Part shown: positions 1 through 4,318 of the stretch, in pieces
Layout of the letters: every line of letters starts with the position of its first letter
Numbering within the stretch: the stretch's first letter is position 1
From: Candidatus Saccharicenans sp.
GTDB lineage: Bacteria; Acidobacteriota; Aminicenantia; Aminicenantales; Saccharicenantaceae
Length of the DNA: 7,206 nucleotides
Assembly (NCBI GenBank): GCA_024653405.1
Contig: JANLGB010000067.1
Span: 3,821 to 11,026 of the forward strand
Reading direction: 5' to 3'
Notes under the pieces: model-generated
The model's database searches: none
Told to the model about the DNA's origin: nothing
What the model saw: the letters and a program-made list of their open reading frames with translations, nothing else
Translations under genes and position numbers: made by a program

Positions 1-174
1 GCCACCACCGTCTTCGGTCTGCTGCCGCTGCTCCTGATTCAACTGGAAACCGGCCGGCGGCAGATCTGGTCCAGCCTGGCCCTGGCCACTCTTGGTGGGC
101 TGACGGCTTCGGCCCTTTTTATTTTCCTGGTAATCCCGATTTTCTATTATTACTTCACCCGGAAAAAATCCTGA
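1..174 (+). CDS. RND-family efflux transporter (AcrB/HAE1-like), C-terminal fragment
   Basis: Frame 1 is open from the window edge to a TGA at 172-174 and encodes the last 57 residues of a membrane protein. The fragment starts with a TTVFGLLPLL-type segment, then a short polar loop ending in a Trp (QIWSSLALA), a GGLTAS turn, a long hydrophobic helix ending IPIFYYYF, and a short basic tail (TRKKS). This order matches the end of RND multidrug or heavy-metal efflux pumps, where the loop before the last transmembrane helix reads W-x-x-LA and is followed by GGL-x-(S/A) and a final helix ending in P-x-x-Y. Such pumps use the proton gradient to export drugs or other hydrophobic compounds. The substrate cannot be told from this fragment. 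The start and most of the protein lie outside the window. No clear terminator follows; only an A-rich run is seen just after the stop. Confidence 0.8.
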   Translation, partial: ATTVFGLLPLLLIQLETGRRQIWSSLALATLGGLTASALFIFLVIPIFYYYFTRKKS

Positions 175-405
175 CGGTGGGCACCTGGCCGGTCAAAAAA
201 AAATCTGCCTGTCAATTACGACTGCTGGCTTGAGCTAACCGGAAAAGAGGGCCCAGCCTAATCTCAGCCAGGACTGATAAAATTTTCAGGAAAAACACCG
301 CCAGAAATTTAAGGCCACATTTTCTGGGCTCTCACTTCATCTGGCCTATCATCCACCGCCCGGACCCCACGCCCTCTTTTAAGAAAATCCCGCTAATCTA
401 TGTCC

Positions 406-427
406 GGGCCGGAAGATATCCGGTCCC
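406..427. repeat. Imperfect inverted repeat in intergenic region
   Basis: The arms GGGCCGGA (406-413) and TCCGGTCCC (419-427) are complementary over eight pairs with one bulged T, around a five-base loop (AGATA). No T-run follows, so it does not look like a simple intrinsic terminator. It could be a regulator binding site or an RNA hairpin if the region is transcribed from the efflux gene. It could also be chance. Confidence 0.35.
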
Positions 428-554
428 TCCCCCTCCTCATTCTCCCTGGCATCGAGTCGCACTACTTCTCTCCCGCCTGCTCAAATCTTGCCAGGACGTT
501 TCTGAAGCTTTTTTGGATTACCGCCTGTTCATACCAGCGGGGGAGAAAAAGTTA

Positions 555-560
555 TATAAT
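555..560 (+). promoter_or_regulatory. Candidate -10 box for the malic enzyme gene
   Basis: There is a perfect TATAAT at 555-560, 42 bases before the ATG, in a short AT-rich island (551-565). The hexamer 17 bases upstream (TACCAG at 532-537) is a poor -35 match and no TGn extension is present. The box would therefore need an activator, or it may not be the real promoter. Transcription would start near 567 and give a leader of about 35 bases. Confidence 0.4.
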
Positions 561-601
561 AATGATTCCCAGCCTGAAAACCAGAAAAAAGGAGTAAGGC
601 C

Positions 602-1948
602 ATGTGGTGGGAAGATAAGTTAGTCAGGACCCTGCGCTGCCGGCTGTTGCAGAAACCCGGGATATTCGGCGGCCTGCTTTCGGTCATCGGAGCCGAACAG
701 GCTTACGTGGGCGAAATCAAGATCATTCACATGGGTTCCAATTACATGGACCGGGACATCACCATTTTCGTTGATGACGAGGCCCACCTGGAAAGAGTGG
801 TCAGGGCGGTTAGGGCCTACCCCAAGGCCCAGCTCCTGGAAGTCAGGGATGAAGTTCTGGAAATGCACCAGGGCGGCAAAATCGCCGTCCGTTCCCGCTA
901 TGAAGTCAACAATATTAGCGTTCTGCGAAAAGTCTATACCCCGGGTGTGGCTGAGGTCAGTCTGCTCATCAAGAGAGACCCGGCCATGGCCAGGCGTTAT
1001 ACCGCCATCCGCCATCTGGTGGCCATTGTCACCGACGGCAGCGCCGTCCTGGGACTGGGAGACATCGGTCCCCTGGCGGCCATGCCGGTGATGGAAGGGA
1101 AGGCCTGCCTGATGGAAACCCTGACCGGACTTTCAGCCGTGCCAGTTCTGCTCAACACCAAGGAAGCCGACCGCATCATAGAGACCGTGGTCAACATCGC
1201 CCCGACCTTTAGCGCCATCCAGCTGGAAGACATTTCAGCCCCCCGCTGTTTTTACATTGAAGAGCAGGTCCAGGCCCGGCTCGATATCCCGGTCATGCAT
1301 GACGACCAGCACGGAACAGCTTGTGTTGTCACCGCCGCCCTGATGAACATTTCCAGGGTAACTGGACGGGACTTGAATAAGAGCTGCTTCGGGGTCATCG
1401 GCCTGGGAGCTGCTGGCCTGGCCCTTTCCCGGATGCTGATGTTCTACCTGAATAAGCCGGTAAAGGGAGCCGACATCAACCCCGAAGCCAGCCAGCGCCT
1501 TAAAGAATGCGGGGGACAGGTGGCCGACCTCAAGGAAATAATGGCTTCCTGTGAGGTGATCATAGCCACGACCGGGGTGCCGGGTCTGATCAAGAAGGAA
1601 ATGGTCAGGAAAGGGCAGATTATCCTGGCCCTGTCCAACCCCAACCCAGAAATTGAACCGGAAGAAGCCTTGGCCGCCGGGGCCGCCTATGCTGCCGACG
1701 GCAAGGTCATCAACAATGTGCTGGGCTTCCCCGGCATTTTCCGCGGGGCAGTCGATGCCAACGTCCCGCGCATTACCCGGGAAATGCTGCTGGCCGCGGC
1801 CAGGGCCATAGCTGACTATGCCCCGGCCGGAGAAATCGTCCCCAACGCCCTGGACAGGGGTCTGCACCGCAACGTGGCCAGAGCTGTGGCTCGGGTGGCC
1901 CTGGAACAGAAACTCAACCGAGACGATCTGACCGGTTATTTTGATTGA
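602..1948 (+). CDS. NAD-type malic enzyme with N-terminal ACT domain
   Basis: This 448-residue protein should oxidatively decarboxylate malate to pyruvate and CO2 in the cytoplasm. Residues about 10-85 look like an ACT domain (KPGIFGGLLSVIG, then a beta strand ending DITIFVDD). ACT domains bind small ligands, often amino acids, so allosteric control is likely. The malic enzyme part follows: YTPGV with catalytic Tyr112; EGKACL with catalytic Lys167; the metal ligands in QLEDISAP (Glu209, Asp210) and MHDDQHGTA (Asp235); a dinucleotide fold GLGAAG at 267-272; SNPNPE at 345-350; and NNVLGFPGIFRGA at 371-383. An acidic residue (Asp291) at the end of the second Rossmann strand suggests NAD rather than NADP, which is an inference. 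The ATG is supported by GGAG about eight bases upstream. The length fits an ACT domain plus a short bacterial-type catalytic core. The gene appears to be transcribed alone. Confidence 0.93.
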   Translation: MWWEDKLVRTLRCRLLQKPGIFGGLLSVIGAEQAYVGEIKIIHMGSNYMDRDITIFVDDEAHLERVVRAVRAYPKAQLLEVRDEVLEMHQGGKIAVRSRYEVNNISVLRKVYTPGVAEVSLLIKRDPAMARRYTAIRHLVAIVTDGSAVLGLGDIGPLAAMPVMEGKACLMETLTGLSAVPVLLNTKEADRIIETVVNIAPTFSAIQLEDISAPRCFYIEEQVQARLDIPVMHDDQHGTACVVTAALMNISRVTGRDLNKSCFGVIGLGAAGLALSRMLMFYLNKPVKGADINPEASQRLKECGGQVADLKEIMASCEVIIATTGVPGLIKKEMVRKGQIILALSNPNPEIEPEEALAAGAAYAADGKVINNVLGFPGIFRGAVDANVPRITREMLLAAARAIADYAPAGEIVPNALDRGLHRNVARAVARVALEQKLNRDDLTGYFD

Positions 1949-2205
1949 TTTTGTCTGAAGCCGGCGTTAATTGATTTCAGCTGTTTTCGGGGCACAATAG
2001 AATCTACCAAGCGCCAGTCCAGCCTCAGGCTCAGGCCGCCCTTCTTCAAGCCGGTCGGCAACAGCGCTCATCATCCAGGTCCTTAACTGACTATGGCCTA
2101 CCTCCCGGATAGAACTGAAGCCGGGCTGCCCGTTTATTACAGGACTGATTCGGCAGGCCGACCTGCACCAGCTTGCCTTGTCCCCCGGGCGATGTCTTAT
2201 TCAAT
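1949..2205. other. Intergenic region with a doubtful small minus-strand frame
   Basis: Downstream of the malic enzyme gene I see no strong terminator and no RNA family I recognise. On the minus strand one frame is open from about 2202 down to a TAA at 1967-1969. Inside it, tandem ATGs at 2074 and 2071 follow AAGGA and would give a 35-residue peptide beginning MMSAVADRLEEG. It resembles no family I know and may be chance or the remnant of a decayed gene. I do not call it as a gene. Confidence 0.5.
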
Positions 2206-2236
2206 TTGACACCTGGGCGAGATTCTAATATATAAA
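2206..2236 (+). promoter_or_regulatory. Sigma-70-type promoter for the CBS-domain gene
   Basis: A perfect TTGACA lies at 2206-2211. An AT-rich -10 region follows, with TATATA at 2229-2234 (17-base spacer) or TATAAA at 2231-2236 (19-base spacer). The transcript would start at about 2241-2244, just where the foldable leader begins, some 55 bases before the ATG. Confidence 0.7.
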
Positions 2237-2240
2237 TATC

Positions 2241-2278
2241 AGCCGGGAGGCCGCGGCTCCTGCCGGTGGCAGCTGGCT
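2241..2278 (+). promoter_or_regulatory. GC-rich foldable leader before the CBS-domain gene
   Basis: The leader can form an outer stem between AGCCGG (2241-2246) and CTGGCT (2273-2278, with one G-U pair). Inside are a GGAG/CTCC hairpin (2246-2249 with 2257-2260, competing for G2246) and a TGCC/GGCA hairpin with a three-base loop (2261-2264 with 2268-2271). It starts at the predicted transcript 5' end and stops eight bases before the AAGGAGG ribosome binding site. It could stabilise the mRNA or control translation. No T-run follows, so it is not an ordinary terminator. I recognise no riboswitch class. Confidence 0.35.
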
Positions 2279-2296
2279 TGTTGTTAAGGAGGGAGA

Positions 2297-2734
2297 ATGA
2301 TTACAGTCAAACAAATGCTTGAGGAAAAAGGGCACCAGGTCTGGACTATCTCGCCCGACAGCACGGTTTACGAAGCTCTGAAAATCATGGCCGAGAAAGA
2401 GGTCGGAGCCCTCATGGTGGTGGAAAAAGGTCAGGTGGTGGGGGTGATTTCCGAAAGGGATTATGCCCGCAAAGTCGTCCTGAAAGGCAAATCCTCGCTG
2501 GAAACGCCGGTCCGGGAAATCATGACCACCCAGGTTTACTTCGTCAACCCTGAGTGCACAGCCGAAGAGTGCATGGCCCTGATGACCGAGAAGAGAATCC
2601 GCCATCTGCCAGTCATCCAGGATAACAAGCTTGTCGGGGTAATTTCCATCGGAGACGTGGTCAAGTCGGTCATCACCGCCCAGAAAATTACTATCGAGCA
2701 TCTCCAGAATTACATAATGGGGAAATATCAGTAA
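2297..2734 (+). CDS. Stand-alone two-CBS-domain protein
   Basis: This 145-residue soluble protein consists almost only of a CBS pair. CBS1 covers about residues 2-62 and ends VGVISERDYARK (48-59). CBS2 covers about 71-130, with REIMT at 73-77, RHLPV at 102-106 and VGVISIGDVVK at 113-123. A short C-terminal tail follows. CBS pairs bind adenine nucleotides such as AMP or ATP, and sometimes NADH or SAM, and usually regulate a partner. The layout, with TVYEALKIM early and an IRHLPVIQDNKLVGVISIGDVV block late, resembles stand-alone CBS proteins of the plant CBSX3 / bacterial Hrp1 kind. Such proteins are often misnamed IMP dehydrogenase because they share this module, but no catalytic barrel is present. 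AAGGAGG four bases before the ATG fixes the start. The gene has its own promoter and appears monocistronic. Its target is unknown; energy-state sensing is a guess. Confidence 0.9.
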   Translation: MITVKQMLEEKGHQVWTISPDSTVYEALKIMAEKEVGALMVVEKGQVVGVISERDYARKVVLKGKSSLETPVREIMTTQVYFVNPECTAEECMALMTEKRIRHLPVIQDNKLVGVISIGDVVKSVITAQKITIEHLQNYIMGKYQ

Positions 2735-2905
2735 GTTTGATTGGCTCCCAGCCTTGATGATTCCGGGTTAAGAATTGTCCGGCTTCTGCGGGGAAGGCTA
2801 ACCGGGGAAACTAGCAAGCAGATAGAAACTTATTCTTCTCGCCTTTTTGAAAAAAATGAGCAGAAAACTACAAGGTCGGGCAGCGCCATCTCGCCAGGAA
2901 CCCGG
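2735..2905. other. Convergent intergenic region with a possible hairpin
   Basis: This gap lies between the converging CBS-domain gene and dut. A weak two-part hairpin can form at 2763-2805: outer arms around GGTTA (2766-2770) and TAACC (2799-2803), inner arms CTTC (2783-2786) and GAAG (2793-2796). The nearest T-run on the + strand is at 2844-2848, about 40 bases further on. For the minus strand, a T7 run (2851-2857 read in reverse) follows only a very weak stem. Neither is a convincing terminator, though one would be expected here. Confidence 0.35.
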
Positions 2906-3331
2906 TCAGTATAAACCGGTCGAGCCGAAGCCACCATCTCCCCGGCTGGTGCGGTCGAGAGAAGCCACTTCTACGATGTCCACCGTTTCTACCGGCTGGA
3001 TGAGCATCTGGGCAATTTTCATCCCGGGGTTGATGAGGAAAGGCTCCTTCCCCAGGTTGGTCAGTACCACCTTAACTTCTCCCCGGTAGCCGGCATCCAC
3101 CACCCCGGCCAGCCGGTGAATCCCCCGCAGGGCAATCCCGCTCTTATCCCAGATCAAGCCGACATAACCGGCCGGGATGGCCATCTGAATTCCGGTGGGC
3201 ACGGCCACCGTTTCCCCGGGATTGATGGTCAGACCGTCGCAGGCAAAAAGGTCAAAACCGGCATCACCCTGGTGGTTGTAGACCGGGACCCTGGCTTCGG
3301 CTGATATTTTTCTTATGAGCACTTTCATCAT
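2906..3331 (-). CDS. dut: dUTP diphosphatase (dUTPase)
   Basis: This 141-residue enzyme hydrolyses dUTP to dUMP and pyrophosphate. That keeps uracil out of DNA and supplies dUMP for thymidylate synthesis. All five motifs of the trimeric dUTPase family are visible: I, DAGFDLF at 23-29; II, DKSGIAL at 62-68; III, GVVDAGYRGE at 76-85, with the catalytic Asp79 and the uracil-gating Tyr82; IV, IAQMLI at 106-111; V, RGDGGFGSTG at 130-139, the Phe-bearing glycine-rich P-loop-like tail. Motif II has Asp-Lys where many enzymes have Pro-Arg before SG; I believe this variant is known in clostridial relatives. Two ATGs stand in tandem at 3331 and 3328. The first abuts the nrdG stop (TAAATGATG), and GGAGGGAG lies inside the nrdG 3' end, so translation is probably coupled. 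It is the last gene of the operon. The related dCTP deaminase is unlikely because motif V is complete. Confidence 0.95.
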   Translation of the reverse strand: MMKVLIRKISAEARVPVYNHQGDAGFDLFACDGLTINPGETVAVPTGIQMAIPAGYVGLIWDKSGIALRGIHRLAGVVDAGYRGEVKVVLTNLGKEPFLINPGMKIAQMLIQPVETVDIVEVASLDRTSRGDGGFGSTGLY

Positions 3332-4030
3332 TTAAACTCCCTCCAGCCGAACCTCGTCAAAAAAGGGCCGCAGTTCCTCCGCCCAGCGCCGAAGGACCTC
3401 CGCCGGGTAGGGCTCCCGTTTCAGGAACTCCGGGTCCACCGTGTTCTGGGGCACAAACTGCTGCAGTTGAAAACACCTGGCCCCGCGCAACCAGTCGGCA
3501 ATTTCTTTCAGGTCAGCTTCGGTCAGCAGTCCCGGCACCACCGTCGTCCTGAAAATATAAGGCAGGCCCGAATGCCTGATTATTTCCTGGCTGCGGTCTA
3601 TTTTCTCCGGGTCCACCTCGGCCCGGACAATTTCCTGGTACCTGGCCAGGGGCCCCTTGATATCCATGGCCACCCAGTCCACCAGTTCCTGCTGGATAAG
3701 ATATTCCAGCCTGTCCGGAAAGGAACCGTTGGTATCCAGCTTCACCAGGTAGCCCCGGTCCTTGATCACCCGGGCCAGAACTTCGATATCTTCCTGGAGC
3801 AGAGGTTCGCCACCGCTCAGGCACAAGCCATCCAGCCAGCCTTTCCTGGAATCCAGGTAGCTCAGAAAAAGGTTCAGGTCCAACGACGGCAGCCGGCCGG
3901 GGTTCAAGACCAGGTCGGCGTTATGACAGAAGGGACAGCGGAAATTGCAGCCGCCGACAAAAACCGTGGAGGAGATGTGCCCCGGAAAATCACGCGAGGC
4001 AAACTTCTCTAAACCCTTGATTTCAACCAC
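3332..4030 (-). CDS. nrdG: Anaerobic RNR-activating radical SAM protein
   Basis: This 232-residue radical SAM enzyme should cleave S-adenosylmethionine to form the glycyl radical on NrdD. The [4Fe-4S] motif is CNFRCPFC, with Cys28, Cys32 and Cys35 (CxxxCxxC), preceded by GHISSTVFVGG and followed by HNADLVL. The SAM-contacting SGGEP is at 72-76. Later blocks typical of the longer NrdG-like activases include LDTNGSFPD, VDWVAMDIKGP and FRTTVVPGLLTEADL, then LQQFVPQNTVDP near the end. It is longer than the roughly 155-residue E. coli NrdG and fits the longer type annotated in many anaerobes. The start is a GTG at 4030, chosen because GAGGAG lies eight bases upstream inside the preceding gene and the MVEIKGLEKFASRDFPG start fits the family. 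It overlaps the glutaredoxin gene by 22 bases and directly abuts dut. A pyruvate formate-lyase-type activase is the main alternative, but the adjacent nrdD argues against it. Confidence 0.92.
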   Translation of the reverse strand: MVEIKGLEKFASRDFPGHISSTVFVGGCNFRCPFCHNADLVLNPGRLPSLDLNLFLSYLDSRKGWLDGLCLSGGEPLLQEDIEVLARVIKDRGYLVKLDTNGSFPDRLEYLIQQELVDWVAMDIKGPLARYQEIVRAEVDPEKIDRSQEIIRHSGLPYIFRTTVVPGLLTEADLKEIADWLRGARCFQLQQFVPQNTVDPEFLKREPYPAEVLRRWAEELRPFFDEVRLEGV

Positions 4031-4275
4031 AGGTCCAGCTCCTCAGCCGAGTTGAGCACGGCCGTGGCCTGGCCGTTGTCTTCGATGATCAGGGTTGGGA
4101 TGATGACGCTGCCGGAGCTATCCCGGCGCAGCAGCTTGACGTATTCCCGGATCTTGTTCCGACCGTCCTTGGTGCTGACGTCATACTCGGCGGCCTGGAG
4201 CCCCCTGGCTTTGAATAGCTCCTTGACCCGATCGCATTTAGCGCATCCCGGCAGGGTGAAAAGCAGATAATCCAT
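4009..4275 (-). CDS. Glutaredoxin/NrdH-like thiol-disulfide protein
   Basis: This 88-residue thioredoxin-fold protein has its redox site at the end of the first strand: FTLPGCAKCDRVK, with Cys11 and Cys14 (CAKC). The likely cis-proline is Pro60 in SVIIPTLI, followed by a C-terminal helix (NSAEELDLWLKSRV). An insert of charged residues (about 35-55) lies between strand 2 and the cis-Pro strand. Lying between nrdD and nrdG, it is a plausible electron donor that re-reduces the NrdD active site after each turnover. Redoxins are known donors for some class III enzymes, including one from a methanogen whose operon carries an NrdH-like protein. That role is inferred here. The ATG at 4275 follows AAGGAG, and that Shine-Dalgarno is the 3' arm of a small hairpin (4285-4296). 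The 3' end overlaps nrdG by 22 bases, so coupled translation is expected. Confidence 0.85.
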   Translation of the reverse strand: MDYLLFTLPGCAKCDRVKELFKARGLQAAEYDVSTKDGRNKIREYVKLLRRDSSGSVIIPTLIIEDNGQATAVLNSAEELDLWLKSRV

Positions 4276-4284
4276 TCTTTGCCT

Positions 4285-4296
4285 CTCCTTGCGGAG
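4285..4296 (-). promoter_or_regulatory. Small hairpin covering the glutaredoxin-gene Shine-Dalgarno
   Basis: On the minus strand CTCCGCAAGGAG forms a four-base-pair GC-rich stem closed by a GCAA (GNRA) tetraloop. The 3' arm GGAG is the core of the ribosome binding site of the redoxin gene, which starts at 4275. It could lower initiation from the polycistronic mRNA. With only four pairs, it would be a mild effect at most. Confidence 0.35.
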
Positions 4297-4318
4297 TCTA
4301 TCTAAGGTTAAATTTAAG

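Larger units (their letters stand above)
175..601. other. Intergenic region, about 430 bases, no convincing gene
   Basis: This gap separates the efflux gene from the malic enzyme gene. A 65-codon open frame at 400-597 (+) has no good ribosome binding site and its product resembles no family I know, so I do not call it. The region is patchy, with pyrimidine-rich stretches around 424-480. It holds an inverted repeat at 406-427 and a TATAAT box at 555-560, both listed separately. I recognise no riboswitch or T-box. Confidence 0.6.

Noticed and set aside
175..211. Possible terminator after the efflux gene (TGACGG...CCGGTCA followed by a homopolymer)
   Set aside because: The homopolymer is A9 on the + strand, not T, so it cannot serve as an intrinsic terminator for the + gene, and no minus gene ends here.
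400..597. 65-codon + frame before the malic enzyme gene
   Set aside because: No ribosome binding site, no recognisable family, and it runs through the candidate TATAAT box at 555-560 and nearly to the malic enzyme Shine-Dalgarno.
1235..1867. 210-codon minus-strand open frame within the malic enzyme gene
   Set aside because: It is a shadow: the + strand frame carries all malic enzyme motifs across the same bases, and the antisense product has no recognisable domains.
2297..2734. Calling the CBS protein IMP dehydrogenase
   Set aside because: Only the regulatory CBS pair is present; the catalytic barrel and active-site cysteine loop of IMP dehydrogenase are absent.
3467..4012. 181-codon + frame antisense to nrdG
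   Set aside because: nrdG on the minus strand has its CxxxCxxC and SGGEP motifs here; the antisense frame is a compositional shadow.
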